DNA of 64,000 nucleotides from Pararge aegeria (Eukaryota > Arthropoda > Insecta > Lepidoptera > Nymphalidae). Position numbers and translations under genes: made by a program. Positions 1 to 9,445 of this stretch are shown here, piece by piece. The stretch is from positions 2,420,501-2,484,500 of the forward strand of contig NC_053190.1 of NCBI RefSeq assembly GCF_905163445.1, written 5' to 3'. Numbering within the stretch: position 1 is the stretch's first letter; each line of letters begins with the position of its first letter. The notes below the pieces were generated by a model. The model searched no databases, had not been told where the DNA came from, and saw only the letters and a list, made by a program, of their open reading frames with translations.

Positions 1-380
1 GTATTAAGGGCTGTAAAATAAAAATGATGACATAATTTAAAGGTATTAAGTAAAGTAAAACATTTCAAGAGCAAAACAAACTTTTTTATTAATATTTTGA
101 ACTTATGTAGGTAACTACAGCATCAAAAACTAATAATTAACAAAACAAGTATCATAACGTATACTAACAAGTATCTATTCGTAACAGTAAAATAACGGTC
201 AGATAAAGAAAATGTTTTACATTCTTATATATATATATTCTAAAACTATGACATAAAGAACTAAAACTATCAGTTGTTTCTTAAGTATAACAATCAGTCT
301 TGAACAATATTTCTTCAAAAACTTAACTTACAATAATCACACAAAGAGCAAAAATTTTTTTTTCATGAAAATAAAAAACA

Positions 381-2423
381 TCAATCTGACAAGCAGTTGT
401 GGCAAACATAAGAAAGTTCTCCACCGGTGCAAGCTTCATGAGCCCAGTTTTTGCAATCAAGACATTGCACCCATTTTTCTTTGGCTCTGCTATTTGAATA
501 TGGCTCAAAACAGCAAAGACAAAAGGATTCTTCTTGTTCTTCTTCACTGTCTTCGTTTCCTCTTTGTTTCTTGAAAACCTTCATCTTTTTAGTGCCTAGT
601 TTTGATATTTTTTTTGTTTTTGTTTCTTTAAAGTTAGGTTTTTTCACCTTTCTCTTAGCCGCTCTAGCTGCTTCGATTGCAGCTAGTTCATCTTTCACCG
701 GAGTGTCGGTTAAGATAGCGGATTTCACTTTGCGTCTATTTGTTGGATTTCCTTTCCTTGGTGGAGCTTTTGGCAAGGGTCTAAGAGTTTCAGGTGAGAA
801 TGGAATAGCTGTCACAGTAACTGAAATATCTCGTGATGCTACAGGTATTATATCAGATGTAAAGGCTGTGGAGGGAACAACTGATACAGTGGTTGAAGGC
901 ATTTTAATAGTATTAAGCATTACTTCAGATATCGCCAGATCAGGTGAATTTTCAGGGTTTTCTGCAGACTTGGGTACGTCTTCTGTTTCGTAGCTGATTT
1001 GAGGAGGAGTAGCCGGTAAATTTAAGATTGATGGACTTGGAGTACGAGAATCATGTAAAATACTGTTTGCAAGAGGACGTTCATCGCTTGTGCTAGAAGT
1101 AGGACAGGGCGCGGGTTCTTCAATTCTTGAAATTTCCACTAAGTTGGAGCCGGATGAACCAGGATTAACGGAAGTTGTCAAAGGACGATCAGTAATTTGA
1201 CTTGGAAGATAATCAGAGTCCTGGAATATATCAGTGTTAACTGGCCAGAGTCCGGTATGGATGAATCCGGAAGATATATTGCGCGGTGTGACAGCTTTAT
1301 CAAACGATGTTTTCACTATCCCAGGAATATCATAGATGGACATTACTTTTCCTGGATTAGACCGCATCCAATTGTCACAAGCAGTGTTAACTGCTTTTTT
1401 CACTGGCCCAAAAACGGCTCTGTCCATGGGCTGCAACTTATGGGTACAGTGAGGTGGAAAAGTCAATAGAACTATGCCATTTTCCTTGCAGAACTCGATA
1501 TTTTTAACTGCTGTGTGTGAAGCGTGATTATCTAATAACAATAGTGCTTTATTTTCTTTTGATGGCCTAATTTGTTCTTTGAAAAATTTAAGAAATACAT
1601 AGAAGTCTTCTTCTTGCATCCACCCTGACCCATTCGCAGTGCCAACTGATCCAGAAGGTCCATCGCGTATAAAGTGATCATTAAATCTTTTCCGCGGAAA
1701 GATGAACATCGGGGGTATGTGATTCCCAAGGGCATTTCCTGCTAGTGCTATAGTAACCAATGTTCCCCTCTCTGCAGAAGTCATGGCACTCACTTGTTTC
1801 TGTCCTCGTCGGGCAATAACGCGGTCTGGTTTCTGAACAGTTGTGATGCCAGATTCGTCAACGTTCCATATATCCTTCCCTTGCAACTTGTGTTTGTCAA
1901 CTACTGCGGTATAATTTTGAAAAAAAAGTTGCACGTTTGTTCTGTTAAAACTTGTAGCTCGAGCGATACTTGTAGGTTGAGGTAGTCTCAGAGAAAGAAC
2001 AGGATGACGTTTCATAAAAGATCGAAGCCAAACCTCTCCAGCCATTTCATGATTTGTCCAAGAAGAAGGAATTTTTTTGTTATATTCTATATCCAACCTA
2101 TATGCAAAAGTTCTGGCTTCCTTAGTTCTTAGGCCGAAGTTAGCAGCAGCGCAGTTTAAAAGATAATCACAGAGTACCTTCTCCTCTGAAGCTGTAAAAA
2201 CAGTCTTTTCGGGATATCCAACCGTTGGAGCATTCGCCGTTTCGTTAGCTTCATAAGAAGTTTTTTTTTTCATATACCTGTAGAGGGAGGTATGGTTCAG
2301 GTTGTAACTCGAAGCCGCGTCACGGTAAGTTTTCTGTCGCAAAGTTACCTCTTCTGCGGCGAGATCATATATTTCGCGACTCGCCATACCTCTATCGGTC
2401 TTTCTTTTATAATCAGTAGGCAT
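381..2423 (-). CDS. pogo-like transposase with C-terminal PHD finger, 680 aa
   Basis: Cut-and-paste transposase acting on the ends of its own element. I start at the ATG at 2423 (MPTDYKRKTDRG), the usual start for this family; the frame stays open upstream to 2567 but codes hydrophobic sequence unlike the family. Residues about 12-55 form a Psq-type helix-turn-helix (REIYDLA...HTSLYRYMKKK). About 70-160 resemble the CENP-B-type second HTH. The DDE_1 core has Asp189 (WNVDESG), Asp298 (LLLLDNHASH) and Asp334 (KLQPMDRAVFGP); 35 residues separate the last two. Residues about 440-570 are Ser/Pro/Thr-rich linker; about 585-622 are Lys/Arg-rich, a probable nuclear signal. The end is a C4HC3 PHD finger (Cys635, Cys638, Cys654, Cys657, His662, Cys665, Cys674, Cys677). 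No frameshift or internal stop, so the copy may be young. A domesticated gene is possible, but nothing here shows it. Confidence 0.9.
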   Translation of the reverse strand: MPTDYKRKTDRGMASREIYDLAAEEVTLRQKTYRDAASSYNLNHTSLYRYMKKKTSYEANETANAPTVGYPEKTVFTASEEKVLCDYLLNCAAANFGLRTKEARTFAYRLDIEYNKKIPSSWTNHEMAGEVWLRSFMKRHPVLSLRLPQPTSIARATSFNRTNVQLFFQNYTAVVDKHKLQGKDIWNVDESGITTVQKPDRVIARRGQKQVSAMTSAERGTLVTIALAGNALGNHIPPMFIFPRKRFNDHFIRDGPSGSVGTANGSGWMQEEDFYVFLKFFKEQIRPSKENKALLLLDNHASHTAVKNIEFCKENGIVLLTFPPHCTHKLQPMDRAVFGPVKKAVNTACDNWMRSNPGKVMSIYDIPGIVKTSFDKAVTPRNISSGFIHTGLWPVNTDIFQDSDYLPSQITDRPLTTSVNPGSSGSNLVEISRIEEPAPCPTSSTSDERPLANSILHDSRTPSPSILNLPATPPQISYETEDVPKSAENPENSPDLAISEVMLNTIKMPSTTVSVVPSTAFTSDIIPVASRDISVTVTAIPFSPETLRPLPKAPPRKGNPTNRRKVKSAILTDTPVKDELAAIEAARAAKRKVKKPNFKETKTKKISKLGTKKMKVFKKQRGNEDSEEEQEESFCLCCFEPYSNSRAKEKWVQCLDCKNWAHEACTGGELSYVCHNCLSD

Positions 2424-2531
2424 GCTAAAACAAAATAAACAAAATAAAACAACGAATAAAAAAACAATTTTGATCGCGTTATTTATTGACTTTCTGATAT
2501 AAAATTGAAAACGAGGACCGTTGAAACAGCC

Positions 2532-2917
2532 TGTTTCAATTCTCCTCAGTAAGAAAAAACCTCCCAATTTTTATTTAATCCACAATCAACAAGCAAATAC
2601 ACAGAAATCAATTGTACCAAATATATATAATAATCTTTAGTTAATGAGCTTTCAGAACAAATATAACTTAAAGCAAAATACAAAACCCCGTATTAAAATA
2701 TAGGTATCGTAAAAATACGTCAAAAACTTACTTTTCACGATTTTTGTCACATGGCACGCATAACCCCACAACCGCGCGACTTACGCCAACGACGCGAACT
2801 GACATGTCAGCGGGCGGAGGAAAGTGGTTGAAAAGCGACGTTGCCAACTCGCTAACGGTTTTAAGTTCGGAGAAATCTTTACTGTTTCAAATCACCTTTG
2901 TTTCAAATCCCCTCGGT
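2532..2917 (+). repeat. subterminal repeats of the pogo-like element
   Basis: The motif TGTTTCAA(A/T)TCNCCT occurs three times in one orientation: 2532-2550 (with CTCAGT after it), 2883-2897 and 2899-2917 (with CTCGGT after it). The first is also one arm of the palindrome TTGAAACAG-C-CTGTTTCAA at 2521-2539. Repeats of this kind near element ends are often transposase binding sites; that role is inferred. Confidence 0.5.
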
Positions 2918-2925
2918 CTCCCCTA

Positions 2926-3522
2926 ATGCCTTGCCAGGGATAACCAAGGAGATTCCTAAACCTAAACCTTTTACCAATGGATTTTAACTAAAATGAACTT
3001 ATAGGAAACTATATAACCCAACTTGTCTATGATTCTTGCAACAAGGTGGGGTATTTTGTGTTCGTATTTTCATATTTTTCATTTTTTTCATATGGTTATT
3101 AAAAAAACTGAATTTATATTTTTTTCATCCGTCAAGTGTCAGTTTACGAGTTCCCTACACATTACCCACCGCCGAATTGGTAGCGTAACTTTAGATGGCG
3201 CCTAACATCGTTAGTCATACTCTAAGAGTTGGTGAAAGGTTTTTTTTCCCTACGCATGACCTAAATCATTGGACATCCGATTTAAGCGATTCCTAGGTTT
3301 AGTGCAAATGAGCGTAAGACACACAATATATCAAGACGCGTATATTTGGGCTCGATATGGAAATTGTCTTACATTTTAACAGATAACTACAATATAACTG
3401 AGAGCGTGGTCGTGATCTCATTCGCTAATTGAAAACTTCGATCCGTTAGTTTTGAGACGATGATAGAAGTTTATTGTATCAAACTTGAATACACGACGTG
3501 GAACAATCCGATACGTGATTTG
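2926..3522. other. unassigned intronic sequence
   Basis: AT-rich sequence between the transposon end and the first SINE-A copy. I recognise no gene, RNA or repeat in it. Confidence 0.5.
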
Positions 3523-3751
3523 ACGGCCGATTGGCGCAGTGGACAGCGACCCTGCTTTCTGAGTCCAAGGCCGTGGGTTCGATTCCCACAACTGGAAGAT
3601 GTTTTTGTGATGAAAATGACTGTTTTTCACTGTCTGGGTGTTTATCTGTATATTATAAGTATTTTACAAAATAAATTGATCAGTCAACTTAGTAAAGTCA
3701 GATGTATGTATTGTTGTAGTATATTTATTTATTTTATTATTATTTTATTTC
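3523..3751 (+). mobile_element. SINE-A copy, internally deleted
   Basis: tRNA-derived head with A box TTGGCGCAGTGG (3531-3542) and B box GGTTCGATTCCC (about 3576-3587), then the shared body TTTTTCACTGTCTGGGTGTTT. The middle is missing compared with the 13.8-kb copy. It ends in an ATTTATTT-rich tail. SINEs like this are Pol III transcribed and mobilised by a LINE. Confidence 0.8.
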
Positions 3752-3810
3752 TTAAATACATATAATACTACCTACTGCTCTTTGATCAAGGTAGGTTAAA
3801 AGTGTACTTT

Positions 3811-3935
3811 GATAGTTTAGCGGGTAACACTATTGCCTTTCGGTGGGACCGAGTTCGATCCCCGGCTCCTTCGTTCTAACCTAACCTAACCTTCCAGTGT
3901 TATGTGCGTTTTACGCAATTAAACATCATTCAGTG
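3811..3935 (+). mobile_element. SINE-C-like head fragment
   Basis: tRNA-like head (TAGTTTAGCGGGTAACAC, then GAGTTCGATCCCCGGCTCC) followed by GTTATGTGCGTTTTACGCAA, the sequence that follows the head in other SINE-C copies. Between them is CTAACCTAACCTAACC, three units of the insect telomere repeat, too short to mean much. Confidence 0.6.
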
Positions 3936-3994
3936 GTGTCGTTACCAAACTGGCTTAGTACGTAAATCTATCACTAATATGAAAAGACAATTCG

Positions 3995-4095
3995 AAATTC
4001 ATTTATTTCAAGTAGGCTTACTCCATAAGTACTTTTGAAACCGTAAACCTGTCTTTTTGTAATGAATCTACCACCGGTTCTTATGAATGGTAAAA
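3995..4095 (-). mobile_element. LINE-alpha 3' fragment
   Basis: Begins AATTCATTTATTTCAAGTAGG and continues AAGTACTTTTGAAACCGTAA and CTACCACCGGTTC, matching the antisense 3' end of the LINE-alpha copy at 56.3 kb. Confidence 0.6.
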
Positions 4096-5479
4096 TTGTA
4101 ATGTTGTTTTCATAACACCAAATTACCTTCACTGTAGCTGTCATGAAAAATAATGTCTCTAAACTCTATCTTTAATACATAATACTAATGTATTCCGTCA
4201 ATAAAGATGTTATCCGTGCTTTTACACCACAATATCTATATATATCGGTATGTTTACCATTTTCTCCCCTCAAAACAGCAAAGCAATCTAGCATTTGAGT
4301 ATTAATACGTAAAGGCGATTATCAAATGTTTACTTTATTTCATTACTCTAGAAGCTTTGTTGCTGGTTGTACGCCGTCATAAAAGTCATAAAGGTAGGTG
4401 AATTAGTAGTCATATTTTATTACATATGGCGTGCATGATAATTTCTCGTATAAATCAACTAAAGTTGTCCGAAGGTAAACATTTTTATAGGCGTTCAATA
4501 ATTACTTGTTTTTATTACAATTTTCTGCGCCGTTGTCTAGGGATTAGTGTGTTCGACTACGTCTAACGTGGTTTAAGTTTCTATTTCCAAATCATGCCTA
4601 AATTGTTAAGTATTGACTGGTGTATGTAAAACGTAGTTTTTTAAACTTGTCCTTCGAAATGCACGCTAAGCCGTCTGTACCAATTAGTATAACTAACATG
4701 TGATAATAATTTTATTGTTAAACCGCAAGCTCGCATTGGAGTAGAATGGTGGGTCTCTCTCTCCTAACAGGGGAGGAGGATTTCATTATATAGGTATGTG
4801 GTTTTAACAAAGCATTATACTAATATTACAAATGCGAGGGTGTTTATATATTTTTATTTGTTTTTGCTATATAATTGATTCAACACTTGCACTGATCTTT
4901 ATCCAATTTGGCTCATACATGGCTTGCATCCTGTATATGAATAAAGCTTTTAATCTCGGAACTGCTCTCGGAACTAATCTCGTAACTGTTTCAATGAAAT
5001 TTAAAAAAATATCCTGTAAGTTCCTTTCCATGCCTTAACAGTTTTATTGAACTTGGCAGCAATTTGCAAAGCGATAGAGCTGACAACCTGGATACGGAAA
5101 TATAATACTTTTAGCTCAGAGAAGAAATGGTTTCCGCGATTTTTTTAGGACCGAAGCCAGCATGGACGCATTCGCGAGCAACAGTTAGACATAAATATAT
5201 CTCTATGTACTAAATATTTATACTTTATACCTAACGCCGAACGACTGCGGCCCCGCCCCCAGCCGCATATTATATGCCATCTCTTTTTATCACTGCAGAA
5301 ATAAATGAAACAGGTAATTTATATCACTTCACTTAAAAGCTGTAGCTTCTACTTCGAAGCCTAGGAAATGCTTTTACTAATACACTTTGATCGCTATGTA
5401 CGTGAATTGAAATGAACGGTTTATATAAGCCAATCTGTAGCCTGAGGGTTCGTTTTTATATAAACTGACGTCACATAAT
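4096..5479. other. intronic sequence with minor repeat scraps
   Basis: Mostly unrecognised. A SINE-D scrap (GTAGAATGGTGGGTCTCTC) is near 4740-4790. A piece starting ACTAATATTACAAATGCGAG near 4820 resembles the terminal motif of lepidopteran RTE-type repeats. No gene seen. Confidence 0.4.
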
Positions 5480-5815
5480 TCAAAATACAAAATCCATTTA
5501 TTTCAAGTAGGTGTAATATAAACACTTTTAAAATGTCAGACGTTTGTGTGTTTCTGCTGAATCTACTCTCGGTTAGGAGGGCAGATTTTACCACTAAGAA
5601 ACCGGCAAGAAACTCGGCAGGTGCTCTTCTAATATCAGAATTTTACAGTTTTACAATCATTATTCTGTCTTGCGGGAGATGAAATCGAAGTGGTGAGCTT
5701 CCAAGCAACCTTGTCATTTATAACCAATTGTATAGTAACCTCGCTGTAATAAGTGTGTTTTAACAATTTGTTTAAACGTATGTATTCCCATTAGCGATAA
5801 AATTTTACAACATTC
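5480..5815 (-). mobile_element. LINE-alpha 3' end
   Basis: Same order of blocks as at 56.3 kb: CATTTATTTCAAGTAGG, a site like ACCGGCAAGAAACTCGG, ATTCTGTCTTGCGGGAGATGA, then TATAGTAACCTCGCTGTA, which is antisense to the C-terminal reverse-transcriptase codons. Diverged and 5' truncated. Confidence 0.75.
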
Positions 5816-6139
5816 TACTTTGTCAGAAGTAAGTTACTCTGAAGTGAAGTTTGCTTCGTAAATTATACTAGGGGCTTTGATATCTGCGACTAGCTGGGTC
5901 ACATATGTTCGAAAGCTTTCCTGTGGTCCAGCCATCATAGTGAGATTTGTGTGAGATTTCTATCTACGTTTACTTATTTAATCTTGTGACCTTTAACTAA
6001 GATTTATATGATACTGAAAAGCGCCATCTAGTGGCAGCATGGTTTCCCAGTCTAGTAAATCCTTGACGCTCCTTTGATAGAAGAAAAACAAACGCTTGGC
6101 ACTCAGGCGACAAGTTGGACACCCTGGGAAGTGTATGCA

Positions 6140-6283
6140 CAGGGCGTGCACTAAACGGGCAGATAATATAAAATGAAATAAATTGCATTTTAAGAGTTAT
6201 GAAAAGCCTACCCTTCAGTTTTTATAACTCGTGGAGATTTTCTTCATTTTATATCATCTGCATACCCTTTATGCACGCCACTG
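6140..6283. mobile_element. Rep-6: short element with terminal inverted repeats
   Basis: The left arm 6140-6180 (CAGGGCGTGCACTAA...AGATAATATAAAATGAA) and right arm 6241-6283 (TTCATTTTATATCATCTGCA...ATGCACGCCACTG) are inverted copies of about 40 bp with scattered differences. MITE-like or fold-back element. One arm is also seen near 34.74-34.80 kb, so it is an interspersed family. Confidence 0.55.
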
Positions 6284-7115
6284 ATCCTGGGGCTTTAGTC
6301 GGTAGGAATCCCTAAAGAAATCCTGCGTAACAAAGTAACTGCGAGTCACAAATATTACATTGTAACGACTGCTTTATTATTCCAAACAATATGATAATAG
6401 CTTAAAACAATATTGGCGGAAGTATTTCCCCAGTTAATTATGCGAACTGTGTAGAATGCAGTATGTTTTAGAATACATTAACCGTTGCAAATTAACTGGT
6501 ATCGGAATTTAGAGGAACGTCTGACGCGCCGCATAACATAGCTGGTTTACAGAGGCATTATTAGTCAGCCATATTTGTTTAATAATTAACAAATTTTATT
6601 TTAAATAAACCATATCAACACCTTTGTTAAATTTGATAACAGGTGATTACTTTTTAGATAGCCTCATTTGTTATTGGTGCAAGCATATTTGACTACCAAT
6701 TAAAGAGTGCTAGGTTCAATTCCAAAGAAGTCGGGCTTAGAAATTCCCAGTTCCGAGTTAGTAAGTTTGTTATGTCCCCCCATTTAGAAAGTTAAGCAGT
6801 CTTGGGTATTATCATGTACAAACAGGTGATGATAACTTCAATTTAAAAGCCCGCTAAACTGCATTGGAATAGCGCTGAGGGCTTAAGCTCTAAACTCCTG
6901 TCTCCTCTTTATCTTTTATTTCGGTGGGATATAAAAAGAAAAAAATATATATTTTACAAAAAACTTTTTTTGTATTATTTAAAAGGTCATCGATGTCGCA
7001 ACATCAGAATATCGTTAAAGGAAATCCTTTTGAGGCCTGTGTGCAGAAGTGGGATATTTTCTTTTTAAACGATGATTAATTTTATGTAAATTAATGTGAA
7101 CATTTTCTGTTCCAG
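6284..7115. other. intron upstream of the CELF exon
   Basis: Mostly unrecognised AT-rich sequence. A degraded SINE-D 3' piece is near 6845-6910. The last 15 bases before 7116 form the splice acceptor. Confidence 0.5.
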
Positions 7116-7164
7116 ATGAACCGAGCAATACAAGTGAAACCAGCGGACAGCGAAAATAGAGGAG
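7116..7164 (+). CDS. internal exon of a CELF/Bruno-family RNA-binding protein
   Basis: Flanked by acceptor TTTTCTGTTCCAG and donor GTAAGCAT. The 49-nt exon reads MNRAIQVKPADSENRG plus one base of the next codon (phase 0 in, phase 1 out). CELF/Bruno proteins carry MNRPIQVKPADS(E)xRG at the junction of RRM1 (last beta strand IQVKPA) and the RRM1-RRM2 linker, and vertebrate CELF genes have an exon of this size and phase there; both points are from memory. The protein binds GU-rich RNA and controls splicing, translation and decay. Ala replaces the usual Pro at residue 4. No other CELF exon is visible, so introns of at least 7 kb upstream and probably over 50 kb downstream are implied. Which paralogue (bru-3-like or arrest-like) cannot be told from 16 residues. 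Confidence 0.85.
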
Positions 7165-8280
7165 GTAAGCATATTTTACTACTTTGTAATTTTAATTTTA
7201 GTTTCAATTTAAGTGACAAGTTAACAAAGTTTTAAAATCTAACACCGAATATTAATTTTGTTATTTATTCAATAGTATAAATTGAAAAATAACATATACT
7301 TTCATATCACTTTAGTTATAGAATAAGTACTAACAAATTTAATAATAGCATTACGTAAATATAATAATAGGTACTCGTACGTACGAGTAAGTTAACATAG
7401 AACACACTTTAATGTACTTATTTAAGGATTTGCCGATATACCATTTACCAAGTGACCTTACCTCGGGCATCGTAAAGGGTAAGGCCATTAATTAAAATTT
7501 GTCCCCGTAAGCTTGTCCGAAATATCTTTTAGTAAACTTGTTATATTGCCATTTTACTGGATGTTTCCTTCCGTAATAGAACACGTCTACCCTCTCGAAA
7601 TAAAGGGCCCAGAGTCCACTCGACCCGGACGAAAAATCTTTTGTGAGTAAGTAAAAATTTTATAGCAATTTATTGGGGCCTCGAGTACCCAACGTGACCG
7701 GTAGCTGGTTAAATATTGATATTGCCTTCACAAATCAAATTATTTCTATAATTTTCTGCGAGCTATTTTCGAAAACGTCACGGAATGACGAGGGGCCGGC
7801 CACTTCACTATTGATTGGGTTCATTTTAACAATTATTTCGCGCACAAAACCTTTGTCAAATTGTGTTTTAGATTATTAAATTGTTTACGCGGTTTTGCGG
7901 TGGTATTTCATGATCATCAATCAACGGTAAAAATAACGAAACAAACAGGTGATTTATTGCTTTAAACTTTGTATTCAGTGATATATTTACATTTGAAATT
8001 CTAAAAATATGGATGCGGATGGGTTTATATGTACACTAACGACCACTCGCGAGTTATTTCGCGCAAAATTTTAGTGCATTACTTTTCCCGTGTAATAGAG
8101 TGGACTAGATTACGCTTAAAAGAAGTCCCCTTTAGGTCTTTGAATGTCAGTCACAATAAACTTAACCAATTTGAAAATCTATTTGAAACAAAATGGCAGA
8201 CAGTAAAAGCGCTTGTTTAGATTATGATCTTGTTCAAATACCTACATCAATTTCTAATCTTACTTATTTTGTCTTATTTT
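7165..8280. other. start of the downstream CELF intron, repeat-poor
   Basis: No repeat family recognised. 7560-7830 is richer in G+C than its surroundings (AGGGCCCAGAGTCC, GAGGGGCCGGCC) and is a plausible place for intronic regulatory sequence, which is inference only. Confidence 0.35.
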
Positions 8281-8505
8281 GAAGACTTCCCTGGCGCAGC
8301 GGTGAGTGCTGTGGGTTTAATTGGGTGGTCCTAGGTTCGATCCCTGGCAGAGGATTTGGGAATTATTATTAAATTAAATAAATTTATGAATATTTTATAA
8401 ATAAATTTATAAATTTTTGTATTTTGTCTGGTCTGGTCTGGTGAAAGGCTTGGCCGTGGCCGTGGCCGCACTTGGCTAGCGTGGTGGACTACGGCCTACG
8501 GTTAA
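8281..8505 (+). mobile_element. chimeric SINE-B/SINE-C copy
   Basis: SINE-B head (CCCTGGCGCAGCGG, B box GGTTCGATCCC) and body to GGTCTGGTCTGGTGAAAGGC and a GGCCGT duplication. It then switches at about 8470 to the 3' part of SINE-C (TTGGCTAGCGTGGTGGACTA). Either a recombinant or two abutting insertions. Confidence 0.65.
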
Positions 8506-9069
8506 TATAAAGAAGAAATATATTATTTTTAAATTCAAGTTTTGTTAGCTTGGGTGGCTGAGATACATATATATACAGCCACATCTCGGAATGGTAAATT
8601 CGCAAGTCTCGATAATATCGTTGGGTAAACAAAAGTGGGCTTGTGAAGAAATAACTTTTGGAAAACAGAACAGTTAAACTACGAGGAAGGCGTAATTTTA
8701 CTATTCGTCATCTACTAGTGATTCTCAAAAAAATCAAAGTCAGATTCACATTTCATTTGAAGTAGGGTTTTCTTCAACAGTTCTTAAATCCATATCATAT
8801 ACCTATAATTTATTTGGCGAAATACACGACAAATTATTTCCGCTCTTACATAAAGTGACCCTCGCGTCCGGAATGGTTAGTAATTCGCGGTTGTCCAATA
8901 TATGTACCCCAAGTTAACCCCCCGAGGAAATTATAGAAGCTTAAACAGAATAACTTGTAGTGATGGGACAAGTGTGATTAGGACTTTCTCCGGTACAGTA
9001 GTTTATTTGTTGCCTAGTTCGGAAAAAGAGTTTCTAATCACATTCATCATCACTCAAAGCATTTGTTAA
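8506..9069. other. unassigned intronic sequence
   Basis: No gene or known repeat recognised. Confidence 0.4.
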
Positions 9070-9345
9070 TTTACATTAATTTGGTAAAGTATTGGATAGA
9101 AGCAGGCGTTACTTTACAAATTCCATGATATATTATAAAAATTAAGCTCAATTTGCTATACTCCGTGAAAAGCAGGAGAATCTGAATGGTGTAACTTATA
9201 ATTCCATTCAGAACTCCATCCTTATACTCCACACCAAACAGATCTTCGGTATTGTACCCTCTACGCACGTTTTGCTAAGAAACCGGAGCATCCTCAGGAG
9301 ATCCTCAGGAGATGTTGACTTTACAATGAATAACTGTCAACTTAT
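9070..9345 (-). mobile_element. hammerhead-bearing retroelement fragment (PLE/retrozyme-like)
   Basis: Antisense copy of the family also at 31.8 and 40.9 kb. Shared blocks are GGTATTGTACCCTCTACGCAC, CAAACAGATCTTCGG, ATACTCCGTGAAAAGCAGGA and CCATGATATATTAT. It carries a mutated hammerhead at 9258-9312. Assignment to Penelope-like elements rests on the ribozyme; no RT/GIY-YIG coding sequence is present. Confidence 0.6.
9258..9312 (-). ncRNA. decayed hammerhead ribozyme
   Basis: On the minus strand: CTGAGGA (core) then GCTCCG-GTTT-CTTAGC where CGGAGC would complete stem II, then AAAA instead of the essential GAAA, then CGTGCGTA and GAGGG. Stem II is broken and core G12 is lost, so it should not cleave, although stem I pairing (CTC/GAG) survives. 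CTGAGGA with its preceding bases is duplicated in tandem. Confidence 0.6.
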
Positions 9346-9445
9346 AAAGAAAGAAATTATAAATTACACAAGGTATACAGATTCTCCTGCTTTTCGCGGA
9401 GTATAGCAAATTAAGGTTTCATAACATAATTTTGTAATGTATGTA
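9346..9445 (+). mobile_element. inverted fragment of the hammerhead-bearing family
   Basis: ACAGATTCTCCTGCTTTTCG, CGGAGTATAGCAAATTAAG and following bases match the same family on the opposite strand, placed head to head with the 9070-9345 fragment. Confidence 0.6.

Larger units (their letters stand above)
1..2923 (-). mobile_element. pogo/Tigger-type DNA transposon, left end outside window
   Basis: Contains the transposase ORF at 381-2423 plus about 500 bp of 5' sequence. On the minus strand the candidate terminus starts at 2923 as GGGGAGACCGAGG, directly preceded by TA (2924-2925), as expected for IS630-Tc1-mariner elements, which duplicate TA. I find no matching inverted terminus in 1-380, so the other end is probably beyond base 1. 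The right terminus is inferred from this motif and from subterminal repeats, not from a paired TIR. Confidence 0.7.

Noticed and set aside
451..993. 180-aa plus-strand ORF
   Set aside because: Antisense shadow of the transposase gene; low-complexity F/S/L composition.
2424..2567. 48-residue N-terminal extension of the transposase
   Set aside because: Starts from TTG, is hydrophobic and unlike the family; the ATG at 2423 gives the usual MP-DYKRKT start.
3523..3600. tRNA gene (A and B boxes present)
   Set aside because: The same head recurs many times in the window, always followed by the SINE-A body, and it does not close into a normal acceptor stem. The same reasoning applies to the SINE-B, -C and -D heads.
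3460..3765. 101-aa ORF
   Set aside because: Runs through SINE-A; similar peptides (GQRPCFLSPRPWVRFPQLE) arise in each SINE-A copy.
3876..3891. Interstitial telomeric repeat (CCTAA)3
   Set aside because: Only about three units inside a SINE-like head; expected by chance or from slippage.
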